A stretch of DNA of 64,000 nucleotides. It comes from Marivibrio sp040218065. Lineage in GTDB: Bacteria; Pseudomonadota; Alphaproteobacteria; UBA8366; Aestuariispiraceae. Shown in pieces: positions 24,425-32,733 of the stretch (its first letter is position 1; every line of letters starts with the position of its first letter). A program made the translations under genes and the position numbers. Below the pieces are notes generated by a model, which saw only the letters and a program-made list of their open reading frames with translations, searched no databases and was not told the origin of the DNA. Where the stretch lies: positions 463,566 through 527,565 of the forward strand of contig NZ_JAVJQE010000008.1 of the NCBI RefSeq assembly GCF_040218065.1, given 5' to 3'.

Positions 24425-25477
24425 ATGACGAGGAAACGCCTATCGGCCGTATTGGCGGCGGCGTTCGGCCTGTCGACGCTTGCCTTGTCCGCCTGCGCGC
24501 CGGACGGCCCTGTCAGCGGGCTCCGTGAGGCTGCGCCCGACGCGCGGTTCGAAGGGCCGATCGATCCGCCGCCGTCTTTTCCGTCCCACGCCTATTGGGA
24601 CGTCTACGATCTTGCGCGCGCCGGCGATTGCGCCGCCTTTGACGCGCGATTGCCCGCAGTCGACGCGGCGGCGCCCGACTTTCAGCGTCCGTTTCGGCGG
24701 GGTCTGATCGCGCTGCTGTACGATACGGGGCTGTGCCGGCCGTTCGATCCGCACCGCGCCTATGAGGAATTCGCCGCGGCGCGCGACGAGGACGGCCGCA
24801 TAGTCTTCCTGACGGTCGCGTGGAAGGAGTGGTTCGGGCACGGCGTAGCGCGCGATCGAGAGCGATCCTATGAGCGGACGCGGGACTGGCTGGTCTACGC
24901 CCTGAGGTTTTTCTCGCTGCCGACCCCGGCGTGGGCCGAAGAAGTCGTTCTCTTCAGGCCCGCCCACCCCCCGCTGGCGGAGGGCGTCCGGTGGGCGGAG
25001 CGGTTGCGCACTGGGCCGCCGGGTCGGCTGAGCGCCTTCGCCATCGCCTTGATGGAAGGAAGCGCTGTGGATTGGAGCGATAAGCCGATACCGCGCGCCG
25101 AGACCTTGGGCCGCGAAATGCTGACGGCGTTGGCGCTGGAATATCCGAGAGCGAGGTTAGACTTCGCGAAAGCGGTGCTGGACGGCCGCCTCGCCCATAT
25201 GTCCTCGATCTCAAAGCTGGATGTTCTTCTCGCCCTTAGAATCGCTGCAAGTGCCTGCGTGGGTGAAGCCTTTACGACACTCGTCGCGTTTCACCAGCAG
25301 GAAGATAAGTGGTGGTCCTCACATGACGTCTATCGCTGGGCGCTGCGGGCCGAGAGGGCGGGCTTTATGGAGCCGCAGCAGCGACAGGCGCTCGGCGAGG
25401 GTCTCACGGCCTCAATGATCGCGGCGTCTAGCTGGTCTTTTTTGTCATCGCGCTTATCTTCCAATTCGGAAATCTGA
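24425..25477 (+). CDS. Putative lipoprotein of unknown function
   Basis: A 350-residue protein with a type II signal: a basic start (MTRKR), a hydrophobic core and the lipobox LSAC at residues 22-25, so the mature protein should be lipid-anchored in the envelope. The body contains AYEEFAAARDEDGR- and RDRERSYERTRDW-type helical segments reminiscent of Sel1/TPR-like repeats, but no family is recognised. The last 20 or so residues (Ser-rich) run antisense to the coiled-coil gene on the other strand, a 148-bp convergent overlap. The original stop was therefore probably earlier, or the end has been rearranged. Confidence 0.72.
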   Translation: MTRKRLSAVLAAAFGLSTLALSACAPDGPVSGLREAAPDARFEGPIDPPPSFPSHAYWDVYDLARAGDCAAFDARLPAVDAAAPDFQRPFRRGLIALLYDTGLCRPFDPHRAYEEFAAARDEDGRIVFLTVAWKEWFGHGVARDRERSYERTRDWLVYALRFFSLPTPAWAEEVVLFRPAHPPLAEGVRWAERLRTGPPGRLSAFAIALMEGSAVDWSDKPIPRAETLGREMLTALALEYPRARLDFAKAVLDGRLAHMSSISKLDVLLALRIAASACVGEAFTTLVAFHQQEDKWWSSHDVYRWALRAERAGFMEPQQRQALGEGLTASMIAASSWSFLSSRLSSNSEI

Positions 25478-25752
25478 GGAACGATTTCGCGGATACGCTC
25501 CAGGATTTTTGAGATGCGTTTTATCTTTGCAGAGATACTCAAAATGTCGGCCATGGACCTCAGCTTCTTCGACAGCACACGCTTTGCCGCCGCAGCGTCG
25601 CCGCTCCGCACCAACGCCAGGATCGAGGCGAGCGCCGCGTTGCCGACCAGCAGCATCAGGCTTTCTCGGATCTCCGTTTCCAGCCTGTCCCTTTCTTCGG
25701 TCAAGCGGTCCTTCTCGTCCTTCAATTCGTGCAGATTTTTTTTCGATTTCAT
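25330..25752 (-). CDS. Coiled-coil protein, probable C-terminal part of the upstream gene
   Basis: A 140-residue product that is strongly coiled-coil: a charged first 35 residues (KDEKDRLTEERDRLETEI), a hydrophobic helix around LMLLVGNAALASILALV, then more charged helix to about residue 110. The remaining tail is antisense to the lipoprotein gene and looks non-native. Its coding character is clear from the amino-acid pattern and a lower GC content than its neighbours. The ATG sits inside the preceding gene in another frame, 9 bp upstream (in coding direction) of an A8 tract. Either it is a separate overlapping gene or, more likely, the C-terminal half of the peptidoglycan-binding protein separated by a one-base shift. 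Confidence 0.6.
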   Translation of the reverse strand: MKSKKNLHELKDEKDRLTEERDRLETEIRESLMLLVGNAALASILALVRSGDAAAAKRVLSKKLRSMADILSISAKIKRISKILERIREIVPQISELEDKRDDKKDQLDAAIIEAVRPSPSACRCCGSIKPALSARSAQR

Positions 25753-26614
25753 CCGGTTCTCGTCTGTAGCGCTCTATTCTCTCTAACAGAATCCGACACC
25801 GCTCGCCGTCATGGGGCAGATCCTTCGTGTCTAGAGCGAGGGCGGCGTCTTTCTCGTCATCCTGCGGCGCGCGTCTCTCAAATGCGGCGGTTCTCTCCGC
25901 CGGCGCGGCGTTTTGAGCCGCCCCCATCATGGTTTCGACAAGTCCGGACAACGCGCGCTCCGTCTCCCCGCCCGGGCGCATCCAGCCGTCGACTTTCAGG
26001 CCCTGCGCGCGCTGGAAGGCGGCGAGGGCGCCGGTGAGGAGCCGGTCTGCGCCCGGGTCCGGGCGCTGGGCGCGCTCGCGCGGGTAATGGCCCGTCCAGG
26101 CCAGCGCGCTTTTCGCTTTGACCACGTCCTGCGCGTCGTTCTCCCGCGCGGCGCCGACGGGTCGGGACAGCTTGAACGCAGGGCGCGCGTCGCGCGCGGC
26201 GGCGTTGGCCCCCGCGCGGGCGTCGGCGCGCCGGGGTTCGGCGGGCTTCATGGTCTTGGCGATCGCATCGGCGGCGGTCGCGCGCGGGGCGCGCTGTCCG
26301 GCCAAGGCGCGATCGAGCGCGCGGGCGGTTTCGCCCTTGGGCGTCACCACGCCGTCGACCTTCAGCCCGCGGTCGCGCTGAAAGCCCTTCACGCCTTCGA
26401 ACAAACCGCGATCGGGGATCTCGTCGATCTCGCCGAAGGGCGGTCGATAGCGCCCAAGGCGGTTGAGCGCGCGCTTGGCGCCGCGCACGTCCTCGGGCGC
26501 GCTGTTGTAGTCGGGGCCGATCGGGCCGGTCCGTAAGGCGTCTGTGCAATTAAAACCGAGTCTTCCGCCGCACGCGCCGTCCCGCCGCTGGACGCCCCGC
26601 TCCGCTTGCGGCAT
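25454..26614 (-). CDS. Peptidoglycan-binding-domain protein, apparently frameshifted
   Basis: An open frame of 386 residues. Residues about 40-110 and 165-220 are two peptidoglycan-binding-like units: an ALNRLGRY-type first helix, then FEGVKGFQRDRGLKVDG and AFQRAQGLKVDG followed by GGETERALS. A short helical segment (ILLERIERYRREPDEIEKK) leads to an A8 tract at 25736-25743. Beyond that point the frame gives an Arg/Gly-rich sequence with no folded character, while the other frame continues a good coiled coil. I read residues after about 293 as spurious. No signal peptide is evident and the start is uncertain, being only 9 bp from the divergent transporter start. Confidence 0.5.
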   Translation of the reverse strand: MPQAERGVQRRDGACGGRLGFNCTDALRTGPIGPDYNSAPEDVRGAKRALNRLGRYRPPFGEIDEIPDRGLFEGVKGFQRDRGLKVDGVVTPKGETARALDRALAGQRAPRATAADAIAKTMKPAEPRRADARAGANAAARDARPAFKLSRPVGAARENDAQDVVKAKSALAWTGHYPRERAQRPDPGADRLLTGALAAFQRAQGLKVDGWMRPGGETERALSGLVETMMGAAQNAAPAERTAAFERRAPQDDEKDAALALDTKDLPHDGERCRILLERIERYRREPDEIEKKSARIEGREGPLDRRKGQAGNGDPRKPDAAGRQRGARLDPGVGAERRRCGGKACAVEEAEVHGRHFEYLCKDKTHLKNPGAYPRNRSSDFRIGR

Positions 26615-26623
26615 GAAGGGCGG

Positions 26624-27553
26624 ATGACGGGGGCTCGCGGTCCGCTATCCGACAATGTGAAGGGCGCGCTGTTGATGATCGGCTCGATGGCCGGTTTCGC
26701 GGCGAACGACGCGTTGATCAAGCTCGCCTCCGCGGAGATGGGGCTTTTTCAGGCGATCCTGCTGCGCGGGGTCGCGGCCAGCCTGCTGATCGCGGGGCTG
26801 GCCGCCGCGCTGGGCGCCTTCCGCCGCGCGCCGCCGCGGCGTGATTGGAAGATCCTGGCGCTGCGCTCGGCCGGGGAGGTGGGGGCGACGCTCTGCTTCC
26901 TGACGGCGCTCTTCAACATGCCGATCGCGAACGCCACCGCCATCCTGCAGGCGCTGCCGCTGGCGGTCACGCTGGCCGGCGCGCTGTTCTTGGGCGAGGC
27001 GGTCGGCTGGCGGCGCTATCTCGCGATCGCGGTCGGCTTCGCGGGCGTGCTGATCATCGTCCGGCCGGGGGCGGAGGGGTTCAACAGCTACGCGCTGTTC
27101 GCTGTCGCCGCCGTCGGCTTCGTCGTCTTGCGCGACCTGACGACCCGGCGGCTTTCGCCCGAGACGCCCTCGCTGCTGGCGGCTAGCCTGACGGCGGTCG
27201 TTATCACGATCGTGGGCGGGCTGGGGGTGGCGCTTACGGGCGAGTGGGCCGCGCTGGACGCGGGCCGGGTCGACGCGCTGGCCGCGCTCGCCGGCGCGGC
27301 GGTCTTCATTTTCTTCGGCTATCTGTTCTCGATCATGACCATGCGCCAGGGGGAGGTCGCCTTCGTCGCGCCCTTCCGCTACACCAATCTGATCTGGGCG
27401 ATCCTGCTCGGCCTCTTCGTCTTCGGGGAGGTTCCGGACGTCTACATGATGACGGGCGCTGCGATCGTGGTGGGGACCGGCCTCTACACCTTCTATCGCG
27501 AGCGCCGGCTTCAGCGATCCCTCGCTCTCGCCACGGCCCGGCGAGGCGGATAA
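26624..27553 (+). CDS. EamA/DMT-family transporter
   Basis: A 309-residue inner-membrane protein with about ten hydrophobic helices in two homologous halves, the drug/metabolite transporter (EamA, RhaT-like) pattern. Such proteins export amino acids or other small metabolites. The ATG at 26624 is preferred to the in-frame start at 26606. An Lrp/AsnC-family regulator is encoded 10 bp downstream, which often accompanies amino-acid exporters, so an amino acid is a reasonable guess for the substrate. Confidence 0.85.
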   Translation: MTGARGPLSDNVKGALLMIGSMAGFAANDALIKLASAEMGLFQAILLRGVAASLLIAGLAAALGAFRRAPPRRDWKILALRSAGEVGATLCFLTALFNMPIANATAILQALPLAVTLAGALFLGEAVGWRRYLAIAVGFAGVLIIVRPGAEGFNSYALFAVAAVGFVVLRDLTTRRLSPETPSLLAASLTAVVITIVGGLGVALTGEWAALDAGRVDALAALAGAAVFIFFGYLFSIMTMRQGEVAFVAPFRYTNLIWAILLGLFVFGEVPDVYMMTGAAIVVGTGLYTFYRERRLQRSLALATARRGG

Positions 27554-27563
27554 ACTGTCGACC

Positions 27564-28076
27564 ATGCCGAGCGACGCCCGCGCCCCGAAACTGGATTCGA
27601 TCGATCTGAAGATCCTGGCCGCGCTGCAGCGCGACGGCCGGATGACCAAGCTCGCCCTTGCCGACGCGGTGGGATTGAGCCCGAGTCCCGCGCACGAGCG
27701 GGTGAAGCGCCTGGAATCCGCCGGCTACATCAAGGGCTACCGCGCGCTGATCGACGTCGACCGGCTGGTCGCCACCTCGCTGGTCTTCACGGAGGTGACG
27801 CTGGGCCGCCACGCCGCGGTCGATTTCGACCGGTTCGAGGGCGCGATGCTGGCCCGCCCCCAGATCCTCAGCTGCTACGCCATCGGCGGGGGGGTCGACT
27901 ACATCCTGATGATCGCCGTCCCCTCGATCGCCGGCTATCAGGCGCTGGTGGACGAGCTGCTGGGCGCCGATCTGGGGATCGAGAAGTATTTCACCTACAT
28001 CGTCACCAAGCCGGTCAAGGTGCAGGACGGCTGGCCGCTGGCCGCGCTGATGAACGGCGGCGATCCGACGCGTTGA
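27564..28076 (+). CDS. Lrp/AsnC-family transcriptional regulator
   Basis: A 170-residue regulator. The N-terminal helix-turn-helix DRLKILAALQRDGRMTKLALADAVGLSPS-type region (residues about 12-45) is followed by the AsnC ligand-binding RAM domain (DVDRLVATSLVF to the end). Lrp proteins respond to amino acids. It is immediately downstream of the EamA transporter gene and probably controls it. Length and domain order are normal. Confidence 0.9.
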   Translation: MPSDARAPKLDSIDLKILAALQRDGRMTKLALADAVGLSPSPAHERVKRLESAGYIKGYRALIDVDRLVATSLVFTEVTLGRHAAVDFDRFEGAMLARPQILSCYAIGGGVDYILMIAVPSIAGYQALVDELLGADLGIEKYFTYIVTKPVKVQDGWPLAALMNGGDPTR

Positions 28077-28101
28077 CGCCGGCGCCCGGCCCGACCCTTG
28101 C

Positions 28102-28845
28102 ATGACCCGTCCCATGACGCCGAACCCGACGCCGAGCGGAGGCGAGCCGCTCTCGCTCTCTGTCGTGATCCCCACGCTGAACGCCGCCGGAACGCTGCCG
28201 GCGACGCTGGCCGCGCTGGCGACTTCGACGCCGGGGATCGAGCTGGACGTGGTCGTCGTCGACGGCGGATCGACGGATGAGACGCTCGACGTCGCCCAAC
28301 GCTGCGGCGTGCGGATCGCCCACGCCGACGGGGGACGCGGCCCGCAATTGGCTGAAGGCGCGCGCGTCGCGTTGGGGGCGTGGTTTTTGTTCCTGCATGC
28401 GGATACGCGCCCGCCCGAGGGGTGGCCGGCGGTGGTTCGGGCCTTCGCCGCCGCGCCGGCGAACGCCATGCGCGCGGGCTACTTCCGCCTCGCCCTCGAC
28501 GTTCCGACGACCGACCCTGCGCGCCCGGCCGCCCGGCGGATCGAGCGATTGACCGCCTGGCGGTGCCGACGGATGGGTCTGCCCTACGGCGATCAGGGGC
28601 TCTTGCTGTCGCGCGCGCTTTACGAGGCGGTCGGCGGCTTTGAGTCGGTTCCGCTGATGGAGGACGTGCGCCTCGTTCGGCGCATCGGGAAGGCGCGTCT
28701 GTCGGAGATGCCGGCCGTCGCCGTGACCGGCGCGGCGCGCTATCGCCGTGACGGATTCTGGCGCCGGCCGCTCAAGAATCTCAGCCTGCTCGGCCTGCAT
28801 TCGCTCGGCGTCTCGCCCCATCTTCTGGCGAAGCTTTACGGGTGA
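28102..28845 (+). CDS. Family 2 glycosyltransferase, TIGR04283-like
   Basis: A 247-residue GT-A fold glycosyltransferase. The N-terminal SVVIPTLNAAGTLPATL and VVVDGGSTDET blocks bind the nucleotide sugar, FLHADTRPPEGW contains the DxD-like motif and PYGDQGLLLSR is the acceptor-side block. This matches the 'selenodomain-associated transferase 2' family, usually encoded beside a TIGR04282 protein, as here. Acceptor and sugar are unknown. The longer hydrophobic tail typical of membrane glycosyltransferases is absent. Confidence 0.87.
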   Translation: MTRPMTPNPTPSGGEPLSLSVVIPTLNAAGTLPATLAALATSTPGIELDVVVVDGGSTDETLDVAQRCGVRIAHADGGRGPQLAEGARVALGAWFLFLHADTRPPEGWPAVVRAFAAAPANAMRAGYFRLALDVPTTDPARPAARRIERLTAWRCRRMGLPYGDQGLLLSRALYEAVGGFESVPLMEDVRLVRRIGKARLSEMPAVAVTGAARYRRDGFWRRPLKNLSLLGLHSLGVSPHLLAKLYG

Positions 28846-28870
28846 GCCGGCGACGGGGCACAGTCGGGGC

Positions 28871-29497
28871 ATGCCGACGCCCGCCCGCCATCTCGTCCTC
28901 TTCGCCCGTGAACCGCGTCTCGGCGCGGTAAAGCGGCGGTTGGCCCGTGACGTCGGCCGACAGCGGGCGCTCGCCTTCTATCGCCAAACGCTTTTCACGG
29001 TGATGCGACGCACGCTCGGAGATCCGCGCTGGACGCCCTGGCTCGCGGTGACGCCCGACCGGGCGGCCTGCGCGCCCGCCCTGCGGCGCCCGGGTTCTCG
29101 GCTGATCGGCCAAGGGCGCGGCGACCTGGGCGCTCGGATGGCGCGGGTCTTCCGCACCCTGCCGCCGGGGCCGGTGGTCATCGTGGGCAGCGACATACCC
29201 GCCCTCGACTCGGAGCACATCGCATCGGCCTTCGCCGCCTTGGGCCGGGCGGACGCGGTCTTGGGGCCGTCCGGCGACGGGGGATATTGGCTGATCGGAT
29301 TGCGCCGCCGCGCGCCGCCGCCGCCCACCCTTTTCCGAGGCGTGCGCTGGTCCAGTCCGTACGCGTACGCCGACACGGGGGCGACCTTTCCACGCGCGTA
29401 CAAAGTTGCGACGCTGGTAACGCTTGAAGACGTCGACGATGGAGGCGACTATGAGCGCCTATTTCGTTCACCGACAGATAAGGAGCCCGCGCCGTGA
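28871..29497 (+). CDS. TIGR04282 (DUF2064) glycosyltransferase-like protein
   Basis: A 208-residue nucleotidyl/glycosyltransferase-like protein (DUF2064, 'selenodomain-associated transferase 1', some members linked to arsenosugar synthesis). Visible: LFAREPRLGAVKRRLA at the N-terminus, VIVGSDIPALDSEHI in the middle and GPSGDGGYWLIGL. The ATG at 28871 lies 26 bp after the TIGR04283 gene, and its stop overlaps the next GTG start (GTGA). No radical-SAM or arsenic gene is nearby, so the pathway is unassigned. Confidence 0.86.
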   Translation: MPTPARHLVLFAREPRLGAVKRRLARDVGRQRALAFYRQTLFTVMRRTLGDPRWTPWLAVTPDRAACAPALRRPGSRLIGQGRGDLGARMARVFRTLPPGPVVIVGSDIPALDSEHIASAFAALGRADAVLGPSGDGGYWLIGLRRRAPPPPTLFRGVRWSSPYAYADTGATFPRAYKVATLVTLEDVDDGGDYERLFRSPTDKEPAP

Positions 29498-30594
29498 CGA
29501 TCCAGAACGCCCTGCCGGCGCTGGCCGGCGCGCTGGGCGTGGTGCCCAGCTTCGCCGGGATCACGGCGGCCGACTTGGAGCCCTTGCCGACGACGGGGCT
29601 GGCGCACGACCATGTGCGCATCCGCGGCGCGGGCCGGCTGCTGCGCGTGCCTAAGCAAAGCCAGATGCGGCTCGACGCGCGCAGCAACTTGGACTACCAG
29701 GCCGCCTGTTTCACCCGCGCCGGGGACAGCGGGGCGGCGCCGCGCTACTTCGGGCAATTGCGCCCTGGCGAGACGCTGCCGATGGGCGCGTTGATCGTGG
29801 AAGAGATCGTCGGACCCCTCGCCGTCTTTCCTGACGATATGGGGCGGGTCGCCCAGGCGCTGGCCGCGATCCACGCGCTGCCCGTGCCGGGCGAAGAGGC
29901 GCGCCCGCCGCTCGCCGATCACGCGGACCCGTACGCCGCGACGTTGGAGGAGGTGCGAGAGCAGGCCCGCGCCTTCGATGCGGCCGCGCTGGACCCGGCC
30001 GCCCGCAAGGCGATCGAAGCGGAGATCGCCGCCGCCGAGGCGCACGCCGAGGCGCTGGCCGCGCCCGCGCCGCTGACGCTGATTTCATTCGACGCGCATC
30101 CCGGCAACTTCCTGATCCGCGAGGATACGGGCCGCGCCGTGCTGGTGGATCTGGAGAAGGCGCGCTACGGCGCGGCCGGCTTCGACCTCGCGCATGCGAC
30201 GCTCTACACCTCCACCACTTGGGACGTCGGGACCTATTCGGAGCCCAGTCACGACGAGATCGCCGGCTTCTACCAAGCCTGGCTGGACGCCCTGCCGTCC
30301 GGCCTGGCCGAGGCGCAGGCGGACCATCTGATGGCGCTGCGCCGGCTGATGTGGCTGTGGTCGGTCAGCTGGTGCGCGAAATGGCGGGTGGAGAGCCTGC
30401 GCCCGGCGAAGGCGGACAAGCGCGCCGCGGAAAGCGCGGAGGATTGGTCGGCCGAAAATTCAGAGGCGGCCCTGGTCGACCACGTGCGCGACCGCACCGC
30501 GCATTATCTGGCGCCCGAGACGGTCGAGCGCGTGCGCGCCGATTGGCGCGAGCGCAACGCCCTGAGCGATCTGCTGGGACGCTTGGCCGGCTAG
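29494..30594 (+). CDS. Aminoglycoside phosphotransferase-fold protein (APH family)
   Basis: A 366-residue kinase-like protein. The catalytic loop reads SFDAHPGNFL near residue 197, a variant of the HGDLHPGN loop in which the first His-Gly-Asp becomes Ser-Phe-Asp; the metal-binding loop is VLVDLEKARYG. Substrate is unknown; APH-fold proteins phosphorylate sugars, choline, homoserine and antibiotics. The GTG start overlaps the previous stop and has AGGAG 8 nt upstream. Its stop overlaps the convergent hydantoinase gene stop by 4 bp. Confidence 0.83.
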   Translation: MTIQNALPALAGALGVVPSFAGITAADLEPLPTTGLAHDHVRIRGAGRLLRVPKQSQMRLDARSNLDYQAACFTRAGDSGAAPRYFGQLRPGETLPMGALIVEEIVGPLAVFPDDMGRVAQALAAIHALPVPGEEARPPLADHADPYAATLEEVREQARAFDAAALDPAARKAIEAEIAAAEAHAEALAAPAPLTLISFDAHPGNFLIREDTGRAVLVDLEKARYGAAGFDLAHATLYTSTTWDVGTYSEPSHDEIAGFYQAWLDALPSGLAEAQADHLMALRRLMWLWSVSWCAKWRVESLRPAKADKRAAESAEDWSAENSEAALVDHVRDRTAHYLAPETVERVRADWRERNALSDLLGRLAG

Positions 30595-32627
30595 GCCGCG
30601 CCCGCGGCGATGCGCGGCCGGCCGTAGGCGACGGCCGAAATTACGCTTTCGACGAAGATTTCGTAGCCGCCGGCGACCGTGGCGGTCTTGTCCTCGCGCG
30701 TGAGTTCTACGCGTATCTCGCCGGCCCCGGCCTCGCGCGCCTTGCGTTCGGCGCCCTCGCGCGCCAGACGTTCGGCCCGGTCGGCGGCGTCCTCCAGGGA
30801 GCGAAAATCCTCCGCGCCGTGCGCGGTGTGCAGGCGGAAGCGGCCTTCCTCAGGTTGGGTGACGAGCAGGCTTTCCCGCTGACTGACGCCGCCGGCGACC
30901 GCGCCGACGGCGTTGCACACGTCCGCGTTCGGCGGCGCGACGGCGCGGGTGCGCAGACGCTGGGCGATCTCTGGATAATAGGTCGCCGCCGGGGCGCCGA
31001 TGCCGATCAGCGGCCGCCCGAGCGTCGCCGCGAAGGACACGAGGCGGTCCGCGTCGTCGCCCGCGGACGCGCTCAGCGCCACGTCGAGGAATCGCCGGAC
31101 GGCGGCCGAGGGGCCGAGGCCGGACGCCCGCACCCCGGCCGTCCGATCCTCTTCCGCCAAGGCGGCCTCGAGGATCGCCTCGGCCGACTGGCGCACCACC
31201 AGATCGTAGACCGTGCGGGCGAAGGCCGCGCCGTCGTCGGCGACGGGCAGACCGGGCCGCCGTTCGCTGCGCGCCCACAAAGCGGCGCCCAACGCCGCCG
31301 CCTCGCCCGCCCAATCGGCCTGCAAGCCTAGAACGTGGGCCGCGTCCGACGGCGTGAAGGCGCTCAGAATCACCAATCCGCGATCGACCAGGCGCTGCAG
31401 AGGCTGTTCCGACGGCCGACCGGCGAACAGCGCTTCCAGCGCAACCGGGCCCGCTTCCAGCCGCTCCCACAGCAACGCCTCGTTGCGTGACAGGGCGCCG
31501 CCGACGAGCGGTCGCAGGCGCACCGCGAAACGCCCGTCGTGGCTTTTGTTCCAAGGGCGCGCCGCCTGTCCGCGCAGGATCGTCAGCGCCTCCGGCCAAT
31601 CGCGCGCCAGCAGGCTGAGCGGCAGCACCCGACGGGGTCCGGCGACCAGGCGCTTCTCCTCGTCCAGGCGGATCTCGCTGTCGCCGCCAAGACCGACGGT
31701 GCGGACCGCCACAGCCTCCACCATCGTGCGGTAGCCGCCGACCGCCGCGCCGTCCGGATCCATCACCGGGCGGCCGCCCTTCAAGACCGCGATGTCGGTC
31801 GTCGTGCCCCCGATGTCGGAGACGACGCAGTCCGCTTCGCCCGCCAGGAATTGCGCGCCGACGACGCTCGCCGCCGGGCCGGAGAGAATGGTTTCCACCG
31901 GGCGCGTCAACGCGGTCTCGGCCGCGATCAACGAGCCGTCGCCCTTCACCACCATCAGCGGCGCGGCGACGCTCAGCGCCTCCAGTCTGCCGCGCACCGC
32001 TAGGATAAGCTGGTGCAGCAGGGGAATGAGCCGCGCATTCAAAAGGGCCGTCAGCGCCCGGCGCGGCGCGTCCAGCGCGTTGGCGAGTTCGTGCCCGCAA
32101 CTGACGGGCATGCCGGTCTCCTGACGGATCAGGTCGCGGACGCGCTGTTCGTGCGTCGGATTGCGTACGGCGAAATAGCCGCTGACCGCGACGGCGGCGG
32201 CCTTCTTGCGCAACTCGGGCAGGGCTGCTCGCAGCGCCGCCTCGTCCAGCGGCGTGCGCTCGCTTCCGTCCGGGTTGTGGCCGCCGTCGACGAACAGCGC
32301 CGGATCGCCGCCCAGCGCCTGGGCCAGGCCGGCGCGCTCCAGCGCTTCGCGGTTCTGCCCCACCAAGACCAGCGCCACGGGAAAGCCGTGCCGCTCCACG
32401 ATCGCGTTGGTGGCGAGCGTGGTGGACAGCGAGACCAAGCCGATCCGTCCGGCCGCATCTTGTGGACCCTCGGCCAACGCCCGGTCGATCGCCGCGCCGA
32501 CGCCCAGCGCCAGATCGTGCTTGGTGGTGAGCGCTTTAGCGGCGGCGACGACCCGACGTTCAGCCTCGTCGAAGAGGACCGCATCGGTATAGGTGCCGCC
32601 GGTGTCGATGCCGAGAAGAAGGGTCAT
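30591..32627 (-). CDS. Hydantoinase/oxoprolinase A-type (HyuA-like) protein
   Basis: A 678-residue ATP-dependent hydantoinase/oxoprolinase subunit A. The N-terminal ATPase start LLGIDTGGTYTDAVLF is present, with STTLATNAIVERHG near residue 90 and DIGGTTTDIAVLKGGRP near 275 as the second phosphate motif. Such proteins usually work with a HyuB subunit encoded alongside, but none is present here. It stands alone between the convergent APH gene and the HAMP-MFS gene. The substrate (hydantoin, 5-oxoproline, acetone or other) cannot be decided. Confidence 0.87.
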   Translation of the reverse strand: MTLLLGIDTGGTYTDAVLFDEAERRVVAAAKALTTKHDLALGVGAAIDRALAEGPQDAAGRIGLVSLSTTLATNAIVERHGFPVALVLVGQNREALERAGLAQALGGDPALFVDGGHNPDGSERTPLDEAALRAALPELRKKAAAVAVSGYFAVRNPTHEQRVRDLIRQETGMPVSCGHELANALDAPRRALTALLNARLIPLLHQLILAVRGRLEALSVAAPLMVVKGDGSLIAAETALTRPVETILSGPAASVVGAQFLAGEADCVVSDIGGTTTDIAVLKGGRPVMDPDGAAVGGYRTMVEAVAVRTVGLGGDSEIRLDEEKRLVAGPRRVLPLSLLARDWPEALTILRGQAARPWNKSHDGRFAVRLRPLVGGALSRNEALLWERLEAGPVALEALFAGRPSEQPLQRLVDRGLVILSAFTPSDAAHVLGLQADWAGEAAALGAALWARSERRPGLPVADDGAAFARTVYDLVVRQSAEAILEAALAEEDRTAGVRASGLGPSAAVRRFLDVALSASAGDDADRLVSFAATLGRPLIGIGAPAATYYPEIAQRLRTRAVAPPNADVCNAVGAVAGGVSQRESLLVTQPEEGRFRLHTAHGAEDFRSLEDAADRAERLAREGAERKAREAGAGEIRVELTREDKTATVAGGYEIFVESVISAVAYGRPRIAAGAA

Positions 32628-32733
32628 GGATAGGGCGCCGGCCTTGGAGGGAACGCTCCGCCGCGTTTAGACCAAGCCGGGGGTCGGCGTCATCGAGAAA
32701 ACGACGTGCACGCGCGATAGCGGGACGGCGGCG

